A stretch of 39,921 nucleotides of DNA, from the IMG/VR virus record IMGVR_UViG_3300035034_001514, positions 1-39,921 of that record; one strand, 5' to 3'. Positions 9,826 to 19,368 of this stretch are shown one piece after another. The translations under genes were made by a program, and so were the position numbers. The stretch's first letter is position 1, and each line of letters starts with the position of its first letter. The notes under the pieces are model-generated. The model made no database searches. It saw only the letters and a list, made by a program, of their open reading frames with translations, and was not told the origin of the DNA. The DNA is from a virus.

Positions 9826-10206
9826 TTAACCGTAGTTATGGATAAACTTTAAAAAGCCTTTGAGGCTATTTACCAACTTATCCTCTGGTGCACCCTTTGT
9901 ACGTAATCCGTTTGATTTGAATTTGATAAAAATGTTTTCGTCGCCGGCTTCAAACTCAACATCTATACCATTTAATGATACATCAAATGTATTTTTTGAT
10001 TCATCAAATTTACCCTTAGCACCCGCGCTGACTAGAGCGTCTCTTAACTTAACATGCTGGGGTCCATATTCAGAAAAATCAGCTTTCTTAATATCAACCT
10101 TTCCTTCATCCACATTATTAGTTCGAGCACCAACCGCATCACCACCGACCGCCGGAACATCCACCAAGTTAAGGAATTGTCTCATTTCATTTATTCTATC
10201 ACGCAT
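9826..10206 (-). CDS. Small virion-module protein of unknown function
   Basis: 126 residues, soluble, mixed charge. An N-terminal RINEMRQFLNLV helix is followed by a low-complexity linker (residues about 20-35) and an alpha/beta domain ending GFLKFIHNYG. No family recognised with confidence. The start follows GAGATAACT. It lies 15 bp downstream of the larger structural gene at 10222 and just before a terminator, so it is the last gene of that transcript. The helix plus flexible linker is reminiscent of adaptor or scaffold proteins, but this is only suggestive. Confidence 0.6.
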   Translation of the reverse strand: MRDRINEMRQFLNLVDVPAVGGDAVGARTNNVDEGKVDIKKADFSEYGPQHVKLRDALVSAGAKGKFDESKNTFDVSLNGIDVEFEAGDENIFIKFKSNGLRTKGAPEDKLVNSLKGFLKFIHNYG

Positions 10207-10221
10207 AGTTATCTCTATTTA

Positions 10222-11418
10222 TTAAAAGTCCAGTTTCACCTTGACCAACGCTTCTGAATCAAATGATTTCTTAATTGGCTGGCTTAATTTCGCTACAGCT
10301 ATTATTTCATTTGCATCGTTGTATAATCCAATAGTTGTCGGATATACTCTTGGATCACCTTCCATCGTTGAATGATAGAATTGTCCAATGCTTCCTGTTG
10401 TGAATGTTGGATTATTTGAGAAATTGAATTCTCTGTTGTTCAACCTAATGAAGTAATGATTGGAACTAACGTTTTCAGTTGATCTGGCCTGAAAATCTGC
10501 TCCGCCCGATATTGCTGTGAATAACAATCGTTGATTGTATTGATATGCTGATAATGATTTATTGGGTTCTAGTTCAGAACCAACCGATGAGCTAAGAGCG
10601 GATGGATTTAATACCATAATACCAATATCGGGATAAAATAATCCATATCCCTGTCCATTATCTGCTGTTGTTGCGTAAATAGATGCAGATGGAGAACCAA
10701 GATTCAATGAACCGGATACGATATTAAATACCCTACCTGCTCTACCGACAGTATCTGACAATTTCTGTCCGGAATCATCTATTAGATCCACCATATATCC
10801 ATTAGATCCGCTAAGCTTCATTTGCCAATTTCCTGGATCCAATTTTTCTTTATATCTACTTCTCTTCACATTAACAACATATATATCATCTATATCAGTT
10901 GATCCAGCTGCCGATCCAGTCACTACGGTAAATCTAGTATCAGTTGGTTCTAGTAACAGATTCCTATATTGAGTGTATGTTGCTTTCGTTGAAAGAACAG
11001 AACTATCCGAATTGGCTAACGATGGAGAACCCTTACCACTAACATGCCCATATGCTAAAGCAAATTGAACTTCTGCTGTAGTAGATGATGTTGCTTCTTG
11101 ATATACATTTGTATAATACCTACCGCTATTTCCAGTATCCTGGGCAGATTTGGTATGGAATGTATTTAAGCTGCCGGTATTGCCCGACCACAGTCCAATA
11201 GTAACAACTTCGTTCTTTCCAGTTACTATATCATTCGGACCGAGTCGTTTAAATACACCCGTCGTTACTCCCTGTTCTGTTGTACCGACCCGTTGTCCGG
11301 ATGGCAAGAAGTCGTTGACGATACTAACAAGGGCGTTAGTATCTACGCCTGAGTTACCAGGATTTGAAATATACGCCTGAAGTCGTGCTGCTAAGTTGCC
11401 GGTTGTGTCTAATGCCAT
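10222..11418 (-). CDS. Virion structural protein with TIGLYND/AVAKL C-terminal module
   Basis: 398 residues, Ser/Gly/Asn rich and predicted beta. The N-terminus (residues 1-60) looks helical: LAARLQAYISNPG, then SIVNDFLPSGQ. The C-terminus carries NPTFTTGS, YPTTIGLYND, AVAKLSQPIKKSFD and VKLDF, which recur in the product of 8841-9755. This type of ending is typical of a baseplate or tail structural protein in marine T4-like phages. The start follows GAGGATAAATA. It is 13 bp downstream of the next structural gene. No enzymatic motif is visible. The structural assignment is firm from context and composition; its exact position in the virion is not known. Confidence 0.7.
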   Translation of the reverse strand: MALDTTGNLAARLQAYISNPGNSGVDTNALVSIVNDFLPSGQRVGTTEQGVTTGVFKRLGPNDIVTGKNEVVTIGLWSGNTGSLNTFHTKSAQDTGNSGRYYTNVYQEATSSTTAEVQFALAYGHVSGKGSPSLANSDSSVLSTKATYTQYRNLLLEPTDTRFTVVTGSAAGSTDIDDIYVVNVKRSRYKEKLDPGNWQMKLSGSNGYMVDLIDDSGQKLSDTVGRAGRVFNIVSGSLNLGSPSASIYATTADNGQGYGLFYPDIGIMVLNPSALSSSVGSELEPNKSLSAYQYNQRLLFTAISGGADFQARSTENVSSNHYFIRLNNREFNFSNNPTFTTGSIGQFYHSTMEGDPRVYPTTIGLYNDANEIIAVAKLSQPIKKSFDSEALVKVKLDF

Positions 11419-11431
11419 TATTTATCCTCTA

Positions 11432-12061
11432 TTACGATGTTGGTGCTGTAACTGTAACTGAAATTTCAGAAGTTCCACCTGTTTCGTTACCTATGATTGT
11501 AATTTTTGTTGTAACATCCGTTGTTACCTGTGAGTTTGGAATAAACTCAAACGATTTTCCTTTAACTACTTGTGCTGTTGCTAAACCAACATCTCCAAGG
11601 AAAATAGGAATAGAACCAACTGTTACCCCTTCGAGTCCTGATCCTATGATTTCTCCCGCCCGTCTATTATGTAGAATCGCAGTATATCCCAGTCTAGTAT
11701 TACCGCCGCCCGTTGTGGATGGTGCAAACGGAGTAGATCCTTGATTATATTGCCTAATTATTGTTGATATTCCAGAATCAACCTGCGGTATTCGTGTTGT
11801 TGATTTCGGTAGTGTTACCAACTTATACCTAAGAAGTTGCGTTTCGTCCGGCGTCGCTTCAACGACTGGTAGTGCTTTAATAGCACTATCGTAATATGCA
11901 GTTCCAAGAGGGTGTGCGGTATCATATAACGAATAATCAATTTCATCATCGGATAATGCAAATTGCGTAATTCCCAATCCCCGCCCGGATGAAAGTAGCT
12001 CTCTTCCCTTTTTGGTAAGAATAGCATCAACTGTAATAGTTGTGTTGTCTAAATAGGCCAT
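11432..12061 (-). CDS. Conserved T4-like virion structural protein
   Basis: 209 residues. The N-terminus MAYLDNTTITVDAILTKKGR, then GITQFALSDDEIDYSLYDTAHPLG, is a very conserved opening that I recognise from structural proteins of marine T4-type phages. The rest is beta-rich with a Gly-rich loop (TTGGGNTRLGY) and an Ig-like C-terminal strand series. It follows a 251-bp gap holding a regulatory cassette. The start ATG is preceded by AAGAGA at some distance. Probably a baseplate or tail accessory subunit; no function has been demonstrated as far as I know. Confidence 0.7.
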   Translation of the reverse strand: MAYLDNTTITVDAILTKKGRELLSSGRGLGITQFALSDDEIDYSLYDTAHPLGTAYYDSAIKALPVVEATPDETQLLRYKLVTLPKSTTRIPQVDSGISTIIRQYNQGSTPFAPSTTGGGNTRLGYTAILHNRRAGEIIGSGLEGVTVGSIPIFLGDVGLATAQVVKGKSFEFIPNSQVTTDVTTKITIIGNETGGTSEISVTVTAPTS

Positions 12062-12147
12062 AGTTTTTTCTCTTATTTGAAATCTAACATTGAACTAACA
12101 CTTCCTAAAGAAAGTGGATTCCCGAACTGAATCAACTATTGTTAAAT

Positions 12148-12264
12148 TCATATCTTCACGGGCGTAAATTTCCGTAGTCCCTGTGGTATGTTGTACATTA
12201 TTAAATATAAGTGACCACAAAATTCATCTACTCCTTCAATAAAGTGGGTTTCCTTTGTGGTCAT
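12148..12264 (-). CDS. Possible 38-residue leader peptide in an intergenic cassette
   Basis: ATG at 12264 opens a 38-codon frame starting MTTKETHFIEGVDEF and ending in TGA at 12148. Its opening resembles the first codons of cassettes at 28097 (MATKENHF) and 32634 (MTTKENHV). It lies in the untranslated gap upstream of the gene starting at 12061. Shared nucleotide sequence rather than peptide function may explain the similarity, so translation is uncertain. Confidence 0.3.
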   Translation of the reverse strand: MTTKETHFIEGVDEFCGHLYLIMYNIPQGLRKFTPVKI

Positions 12265-12272
12265 TGATAAAT
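12209..12272 (-). promoter_or_regulatory. Intergenic stem-loop cassette, copy 1
   Basis: This cassette fills part of the 251-bp gap between the giant structural gene (stop 12313) and the gene starting at 12061. On the minus strand it reads AATATTTATCAATGACCAC, then AAAGGAAACCCAC, and ends with a perfect 10-bp inverted repeat of TGACCACAAA with TTTGTGGTCA. The ATATTTATCAATGACCACAAA block recurs at 32620-32645 upstream of another gene. The AT-rich head may be a late-type promoter and the hairpin may protect or terminate RNA. No other gene is seen in this gap apart from the possible leader peptide. Confidence 0.5.
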
Positions 12273-12312
12273 ATTACTTAATTTTATTTTCATCATTCTA
12301 AGTTTAAATGGG

Positions 12313-15300
12313 TTACTCAATTTCTAATATTGGTTCAGTTTCAGAATTACCTTTCTTGTTAACCTTCAATACGCCTGGCTTAGAAATGAATGTTTCTACA
12401 GGCTTAGCATTATCAACAAAGCTATTTCCTGTTGTTTTGGACCCATCATAATAGGAATTGTTAAGTCCACGTGTAAGGTCTGTAGTAAATATCCTGTGAA
12501 ATGGTAAATACCCATCCAATCGGTCCGACCCTACTGTAAAGGATGCTGAAATGTTTAAAACATTTAGAACCTTATGTGTATCATCCACAACCACCGTTCC
12601 ATATTCACCAGCCTGTCCTTGTGTTTGTCCCGCCAATAGCTGTGATATCGAACTGGATACTGCTATATCAATCAATTCAACCTTAAATCTTTTTTGTTTA
12701 CTTTTTCCTTCTTTTGTGAATATTATGTTAGCATACCCATTCTTTGCATATATACCGAATGCCGATTGGGGTTCACCATACCCACCGCCAGGAAAAACAG
12801 GAGATAGTGATCTTGGTATTTTAAAATCTTCTTCAAACCCAACAACAGTCATTTTAGATGTTTCTTCGTAATCAACCGAAATAGATGCTGTAACGTTTGC
12901 TCTTACGGTAGCTTCATATGTTGGATAACTACCCGATACATCATTATCTGCAATCGGAGCTGGTATTGAACCAGTCCAGTACAGACTTTCTCCTGTTACT
13001 GAAATTTCATCCGTTAATTCTATAGTATCTTCGTATGTTGGATAACTACCACTTACTATAAAGTTATCATTTAAATCAACATTATTTGATTCGTATGTTG
13101 GATATTCATTTGTAAATGAACCCGTACTTGCCGCATCTATTTTACCATCCCAGAACAGATTTTCTTTTGATGGTTTTTTGTGTTGAACTTTATTTCGTTC
13201 AAGCATATGAGGTTCTATTAAAAGACCTTTCACAACTTTGGCTCTAGCAGGCTTCACATCATCTATATAATCAAAAACGGTATTATCAAATTGACGAACC
13301 AATGTGATATAGTCATATATGTTCATCCCGCTGGAATGTCTACTCCAATAGTGTTCATTTATAGCATCGAGGGATGAATAAGATGACGAATAATAATCAG
13401 CAGGATTGCCAATTTCATTCATAAAATCAAGACCGCCAAATGAACGAATTATATCACGATTAACTTCATCTGTTGGTGATATGAATATCCCAAGTTTATT
13501 GGTATCTATTGGTGACTGATCAAATTGTTTTTTAGTAATTCTAGTAGTAGTGCTGAGTTCAGCAGTATCTAATAGAGATTGAGATTCAAATCTTATTTTA
13601 TCAGTATCCGGTCTAAACCCTATGGATGGTACTTCTACAGCCGAGTCCATTTCTATGTATTCAAAATGATACGGGTCGGATGTTATAGAAGAAAAGTTAG
13701 AAGCAGTAGCGGCTGATACGTTATATCCATTGCTCCCAGTCCAAGCAAAGTTTGTTAATGATGTATTTGTGTTTAGATTTTGCGGACGTTCAAACGGTAT
13801 ACGTATTACCATGTCGCTTAATGATGATGTATAGTTATCACCGCTAATAGATTCATTATACAGTACGTGTCTATCAAATACATCTTCCGATATCGGATAT
13901 TTCCAAGCTCTAAATTCACTTACACTGCCATAAAAATCATTTCCTATTTGCATCAATGATGAAGATTCCCACATTGAATCGGGAACTGTTAATGATGCCG
14001 ATACTTCATGTGTGAATAATTCATATATTGCCTTCTTAACATACACATCAATAGAATCGGATGTTCCTGATCGTGTTCGTATCAACCCAACTGTATATAA
14101 ATCATTATCAAAAATTGGAAGCTTGGATGAAGTCACTGCTAAGTTACCAGTAGAACCAGAAACCACCAATCTTATTTTACCATTAAAATCCGATCCAGGG
14201 ACAGAATCCACATTCAATGTAACATATGAATTTGATGAATCCTTACCAGTTAATAATTGATATGACCCGCTTGTATTCAACCCAAACCCCGCAGGCCTGG
14301 TTTCCGTTCTAAATGTTATTTCAAATGCATCTGGCTTTCTTCCCAGATTAGTATCAATTATATCCAGTTCTATTTGATTGGATCCAGACATATTTAATAA
14401 CTGCGTTGGATCATCAAACGTATAATACCGCTTAACATCGGATGTTAATTTAGGTCCGCCGAATTCTTGTATTCTTATAATAGAAAGAGGGATGCCATAC
14501 ATATTGAACAATGCCCGGATTGATGCACGGGTTCCTTTTGTTTTTAATATATACGGAAGATTATTTAAAAATCTACGATGAAGCTCTTCTTCTCGTTGTT
14601 TAGCTGATGTTGTAGAATATAACGTTCCATCTTGCTTCTTACCCAATAGATAATTAACAAGATCGGTTTGCGCACCCTGTGTTCTAATTTGCCAGCCGAA
14701 TGATTCCAATAACTTTTTAACCAACTTCGTTGGAGTTCCCACATTGGAGTCATGCGAACGAACAAACATTCTACTAATGGCATCTATATGAACTTTGATT
14801 AAATCAAAGTGATGTCCCAACATAGAAACGAACAGTAAAAAGTCATCATTATTCGCATCTCGGCGGATATGTTCTGGAAGATCCTTATGTAAACTATATA
14901 AGTTATAATCATCATACAGTTCAGCAACAGCCGATTGGCTAGTATAGTAATTTGCTGATAATGATCCCGTTGATGGTTCAGCCTTTCCGTTGATCTTCGG
15001 CCAAGACGCACTTCCGGTTATGTAATATAGAAACTTTTCATACCCATCAAATGTAGCGATTATATCATTAATTTCAGTATTGTAATAGTTTATTTCGTTT
15101 CTAACTTCAATAGATGCGGATGTAGAGCCAGAATTGATAAGATTTCTATCAATTTCATGTGATTCAATGAGTCCTAATTTGTATTTAAAGTTTGTTAACC
15201 GTTCTTTGGCTGAACTATAGAACACAAAGTTTTCATAATTTGTGTAGTTTATACCAAGATCATCATCGGTTATTAACCGACCACCAATGACATCGTTTAA

Positions 15301-18300
15301 AATATCGGTTGTAATACTACCTGATACAATATATCCCGTCCCATCGAGATCCAAATCAGAAATAGATAGAAGTTCAGAATTCTTTTTGTAATTTAAAAGC
15401 TCATCATATCTTAATAATTCTGTAGATCCGTGTTTGCTAGAATCTACTAGATTAACGTTATGCAACGGAAGTCCTAAATCCGTTTGATCATCTATATTAA
15501 AATTCGGTCCTCTTAGAACCAATTCTGTGCTTGTCCTATCTTGAGTCAATTCAACTGTTGTTATGAATGGGTCTACCAGTTCATATGCAATATAATACTT
15601 ATCACGAACAGATTCCAATTCACCAAGTGGATCATATAACTTCAATATAACTGAATCATCGACATCCTTTATGTAATTTGTAATCAAGAATTCTCTCTTA
15701 GAATCTTCACTAACTAATAAGTTCCTAAGTATTTTTTTGTCATTGATTAAATCAAGAAACGATTCCTCAAGAGAAATCTGATCATTAATCGCTGGTATAA
15801 GTGCATTTATAACATCTTGAGCTGTCAGCTTGAGAGGAGCAGGCGGAGTGGCAGCTGGAACAACGGTTAGTATTGTATTACAATATACTCTAGTATTGGA
15901 TGGTGCTCCCGATGTATCGTTTGCACGCGTCGGGAATGTTTGACCTTCTATTTGAGCAAATAAATTATACGAACCATGTGGTAGATCTATACCAATACGA
16001 CGGCGTTTTAATGTAGGAACGTTGGCATTTAATATTATAACTCTACCTTCGGATGTTTCAACCCCAATTTCCACATCGGCTAATCTATCATCATTTCCAT
16101 CTTCAATTATCAATCGACCGACGTTTCGAATATCATATTCAACTGTTAGTGTATGATTTCTTTCAATAGCCGGGCTATCAATTCTAATATCTCGAATGAA
16201 GATATGCGAATCATATCCAGGTTCATCTACTACAGGAGCGGGCGGCTCAGATACCTTTTTGAATTCAACACTAATATCGACTTCCTCCGCTCTGCCGTTT
16301 TCATTAGAGGCAATAACCTTTATGTACCGACGCCCATCAGCATTCCCAAACATATCCCATGATATGTATTTTTCAAATATTCTAGGTTCAATCGAATATG
16401 GAACACTGAATTCTAAAACATTTCCATCATTAAACAGCGGTCCTGTTAGTTGTAATTTTGTGGTACGGGAATATGTAGCACTAAAAATAGGTACAGCAGC
16501 TGGTGTTTGTAGATTACGAATATTAACATCTGTTGGATTGAATGATGCATTCAATGTGGGTACATCATCTTCAACCAGATATTCTACCGTTATTATATTA
16601 TTATCTATATCAGCGCCAACTGTTATATCTGCTGTAGTTCCCGAGTAATCTACAAACGTTCCAGCGACAGGCCCACGTGGTTTAAATTTTTGTATTTTTG
16701 AAAGGTTATATTGAACCCCATTAACCGTATCGGATTGTTTTGCTCTAACTTTAAGATTAGTTCCATTTGGCCAAGATCGTTCTAACCCACTTCCAATTTC
16801 ATATGTTTCTATGACAGTTCCGGTCGAATCATATTGATCAACCACAGCCACATTATTCATAGATGCAATAGAGTCTGGTGTAATTTTGAATTTTAAAGCG
16901 TATTGTGTAGGATACACAGTATGAGCGTTACGCTTGAGAACACGAATGGGTACTGATACCGTACTGGTTCTCGTTGCTGTATTGTTTGAATTTTTTTGTT
17001 TTAGATAAACATCATTACTTATTGTAATAATGTGCTCTCCTCGTGCCACACTAAAATTACTAACCGAAACATCGATCCACACACCTTGGATGCCATTTTC
17101 TTCGTTGGTGATTATAACATTCATACCCGATGGTATCGCTGTCGGTCTGGAAACAATTCTATCTATAGTGGTGCTAACCGATGGTCTGGTTGTACTTATT
17201 TTCTTTTTCTTCGATGTTTCTCCCTGGGATTCATCTATAAGAACTTCGGTATTATTAAATGTTACATATTCATCTATTCTATCAGGCCACCCATCAGCGC
17301 TGGAATTTATTATTTTAGTAATGACAGCGCCTGCATTTTTGATATGCGCTGGTACATCATCATTAGAAAGCTTAGCATATACACTAGCATTGAACCTTAC
17401 AGCGTCTGTTCCTGATTCTTTGTACACATCTACCTGAACAATATCACCATTTAATACTGGATCGGAAAACGTAACCCTTGAATTTCCATCGGGTGGGATT
17501 ATTGATATGGTTGATCTATCTACTATAACATCTGCTGAATTGATTTTAAATAGTTGAATGGTTTTGCGTTCACCATTTTCAACATCTACAGATGCTGTCA
17601 GCTTTTCTACATAATTACTAATTTCTCTTTCAGGAAAAAATGTAATGTTTTCTGTAAATGTTTGTGTTTCCACCGTATTAGTTTTGCCGCTTACGGTTAG
17701 TGTTCCCGTTGGTGTTTCTCCAAGTTCAGAAAAATCGGTAGAGCTTATATTGAATCCAAATGTATTTCCTCTTCGTATTGCGGAAAATCTATTATCAACA
17801 CCTAAACGAGTATTTGCCCTTGGATCCTGGATGACTAACGATATGTTTGTTATTTCAAATCCAGGAAGGGCTTCACCATCAACAGAAACATCTATAATAG
17901 GTCCAGTTGATATAGAACCTTCATATGGCAATTTAAATTCTACATTAGGTACATTTACAACAGATTGTAAGGATACAGGATCCACAACTGGATTTGGTCT
18001 AACACTTGTTTCTGTTTTAACAATACCGGAAGAAAACACCAATTCGGATTTAAGAGGAATGTTATCTACACCATCTACTGCTGCACTTGCTTGTATTTGA
18101 AATTTTCCGGTACCGGTTGCTGATGATATTGTATATGTCCATCGTTCCCGGTTGTTTGATAATTTATCTATTACCGGAGAGTTACCAATAGATACACCAA
18201 TCCCATCTGAATCAACTATTTTTGGTAAAACCTTAATCGAACCAGGCTGCGACGTTTTTCTAACGGTTATGGAAAATTCAGAAACACTATTGGGTAGCAA

Positions 18301-18408
18301 TAATACAGCTTCACTGAACGATTCAATTACAGGAACGGTCCCTAATATTGCCGGAGGAGTCGATCCACCACCTGACCGGACATCTATTTTTTCTTTGTCT
18401 ATTGGCAT
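12313..18408 (-). CDS. 2031-residue baseplate/tail structural protein with Ig-like and LamG-like regions
   Basis: One of the largest genes in the window. The N-terminal half (about residues 1-850) is a chain of beta-sandwich-like segments of the kind found in fibre stalks. Residues about 880-1300 are more helical and acidic, ending in ILKTKGTRASIRALFNMYG and IPLSIIRIQEFGG, a motif seen in T4-like and related baseplate proteins. Residues about 1330-1500 resemble a concanavalin/LamG-type lectin fold (FEITFRTE through EFRAWKYPISED). Near residues 1765-1830 a short YPTYE-containing motif recurs three times. It follows the gp6-25 block, where T4 has gp7-gp10, and may replace several wedge proteins. 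Which of them it replaces cannot be told. The start ATG lies 3 bp after the upstream stop. Confidence 0.75.
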   Translation of the reverse strand: MPIDKEKIDVRSGGGSTPPAILGTVPVIESFSEAVLLLPNSVSEFSITVRKTSQPGSIKVLPKIVDSDGIGVSIGNSPVIDKLSNNRERWTYTISSATGTGKFQIQASAAVDGVDNIPLKSELVFSSGIVKTETSVRPNPVVDPVSLQSVVNVPNVEFKLPYEGSISTGPIIDVSVDGEALPGFEITNISLVIQDPRANTRLGVDNRFSAIRRGNTFGFNISSTDFSELGETPTGTLTVSGKTNTVETQTFTENITFFPEREISNYVEKLTASVDVENGERKTIQLFKINSADVIVDRSTISIIPPDGNSRVTFSDPVLNGDIVQVDVYKESGTDAVRFNASVYAKLSNDDVPAHIKNAGAVITKIINSSADGWPDRIDEYVTFNNTEVLIDESQGETSKKKKISTTRPSVSTTIDRIVSRPTAIPSGMNVIITNEENGIQGVWIDVSVSNFSVARGEHIITISNDVYLKQKNSNNTATRTSTVSVPIRVLKRNAHTVYPTQYALKFKITPDSIASMNNVAVVDQYDSTGTVIETYEIGSGLERSWPNGTNLKVRAKQSDTVNGVQYNLSKIQKFKPRGPVAGTFVDYSGTTADITVGADIDNNIITVEYLVEDDVPTLNASFNPTDVNIRNLQTPAAVPIFSATYSRTTKLQLTGPLFNDGNVLEFSVPYSIEPRIFEKYISWDMFGNADGRRYIKVIASNENGRAEEVDISVEFKKVSEPPAPVVDEPGYDSHIFIRDIRIDSPAIERNHTLTVEYDIRNVGRLIIEDGNDDRLADVEIGVETSEGRVIILNANVPTLKRRRIGIDLPHGSYNLFAQIEGQTFPTRANDTSGAPSNTRVYCNTILTVVPAATPPAPLKLTAQDVINALIPAINDQISLEESFLDLINDKKILRNLLVSEDSKREFLITNYIKDVDDSVILKLYDPLGELESVRDKYYIAYELVDPFITTVELTQDRTSTELVLRGPNFNIDDQTDLGLPLHNVNLVDSSKHGSTELLRYDELLNYKKNSELLSISDLDLDGTGYIVSGSITTDILNDVIGGRLITDDDLGINYTNYENFVFYSSAKERLTNFKYKLGLIESHEIDRNLINSGSTSASIEVRNEINYYNTEINDIIATFDGYEKFLYYITGSASWPKINGKAEPSTGSLSANYYTSQSAVAELYDDYNLYSLHKDLPEHIRRDANNDDFLLFVSMLGHHFDLIKVHIDAISRMFVRSHDSNVGTPTKLVKKLLESFGWQIRTQGAQTDLVNYLLGKKQDGTLYSTTSAKQREEELHRRFLNNLPYILKTKGTRASIRALFNMYGIPLSIIRIQEFGGPKLTSDVKRYYTFDDPTQLLNMSGSNQIELDIIDTNLGRKPDAFEITFRTETRPAGFGLNTSGSYQLLTGKDSSNSYVTLNVDSVPGSDFNGKIRLVVSGSTGNLAVTSSKLPIFDNDLYTVGLIRTRSGTSDSIDVYVKKAIYELFTHEVSASLTVPDSMWESSSLMQIGNDFYGSVSEFRAWKYPISEDVFDRHVLYNESISGDNYTSSLSDMVIRIPFERPQNLNTNTSLTNFAWTGSNGYNVSAATASNFSSITSDPYHFEYIEMDSAVEVPSIGFRPDTDKIRFESQSLLDTAELSTTTRITKKQFDQSPIDTNKLGIFISPTDEVNRDIIRSFGGLDFMNEIGNPADYYSSSYSSLDAINEHYWSRHSSGMNIYDYITLVRQFDNTVFDYIDDVKPARAKVVKGLLIEPHMLERNKVQHKKPSKENLFWDGKIDAASTGSFTNEYPTYESNNVDLNDNFIVSGSYPTYEDTIELTDEISVTGESLYWTGSIPAPIADNDVSGSYPTYEATVRANVTASISVDYEETSKMTVVGFEEDFKIPRSLSPVFPGGGYGEPQSAFGIYAKNGYANIIFTKEGKSKQKRFKVELIDIAVSSSISQLLAGQTQGQAGEYGTVVVDDTHKVLNVLNISASFTVGSDRLDGYLPFHRIFTTDLTRGLNNSYYDGSKTTGNSFVDNAKPVETFISKPGVLKVNKKGNSETEPILEIE

Positions 18409-18411
18409 TTA

Positions 18412-19365
18412 TTATATACTCATTCGGCTATTTTTTTTCTTTAATCTTTCTTTTTCTTTAAGATATCTTTTTTCCTTTTTTCTTTGTTCGGTTGCTATAT
18501 TATCAATATTGGTTGGTGTAGTGGAATATGATTCGCCAACGGCTGTACCCTCCGTTGGTGTTTGTATTTGAGATGTATCAACTACATCACTATTGATGGA
18601 TTCTGTTGGGTTTTTTAGTCTATGGTATTCTGAATCATCAAAATATAATATTATGGCTTCTTTCATAGTTGTATCAAATAACCTAATAAATTCACCGTAC
18701 GCAACAAAACCACGTTCTAGCAGCCTAAGGAGCATATTTTCTCTAGATATCCTTAAAATATTTGAAAGAACATCGGCGAATGATGTATCATCTAATTGAA
18801 AATCATTATATAACCGATCTAGAAACTCAATGTCCAACTTATTGATAGTCACTGCTGTATCTATATCATTAAATATATCATCGAGCAAAACATTGAAATC
18901 AGCAGAGTCCATTACCAAGTTTGAAAAATCAAAAAAGTCTTTTTTGATTGTTGCATTTGCAGTATCATTTTGGGTATTGTTGGGCAATAGCCGTGCTTCT
19001 GTTCTTGATAATGATATATCCTTTGCAAATACTCCAGGTAATTGATCATCGCCCACCAACAATTTCCAGAAGTTATATTCTACACGATACGTTCCGCTTT
19101 GATATCCCAATTCTTGTACTTCTAAGTCGGGTCTTATATAAAATTCCCCAGTAGCGGGATCGGTAGGCGGCGCCGCCTTTTCAAATTTTACATTTAACAG
19201 ATTGTTAGTACCATCATACACCTTTGTAACAACAACATTTTTACCATCTGCGGTAAATTCAACATTTTCCAATCCTCCCCCGAAAAAACTCAATTCTTCG
19301 GATGTTACCCGCTGTCCTCTAAAATCAACAACCGATGTATTATTTTTATAATTTTTAATTGCCAT
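18412..19365 (-). CDS. Baseplate-region structural protein
   Basis: 317 residues. The N-terminal 130 residues are beta-rich (VVDFRGQRVTSEELSFFGGG, then a YRVEYNFWKLLVG segment and DISLSRTEARL). The middle is helical and acidic (NVLLDDIFNDIDTAVTINKL to LLRLLERGFVAYGEFIRLFD). The C-terminus is a highly basic tail ending KKKNSRMSI. The start follows AAGGTG. It is separated by 3 bp on each side from its neighbours, so it is clearly part of the same operon. Its N-terminal domain resembles the N-terminal region of fibre-binding baseplate proteins in marine phages, but no named T4 counterpart is assigned. Confidence 0.65.
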   Translation of the reverse strand: MAIKNYKNNTSVVDFRGQRVTSEELSFFGGGLENVEFTADGKNVVVTKVYDGTNNLLNVKFEKAAPPTDPATGEFYIRPDLEVQELGYQSGTYRVEYNFWKLLVGDDQLPGVFAKDISLSRTEARLLPNNTQNDTANATIKKDFFDFSNLVMDSADFNVLLDDIFNDIDTAVTINKLDIEFLDRLYNDFQLDDTSFADVLSNILRISRENMLLRLLERGFVAYGEFIRLFDTTMKEAIILYFDDSEYHRLKNPTESINSDVVDTSQIQTPTEGTAVGESYSTTPTNIDNIATEQRKKEKRYLKEKERLKKKNSRMSI

Positions 19366-19368
19366 TTA

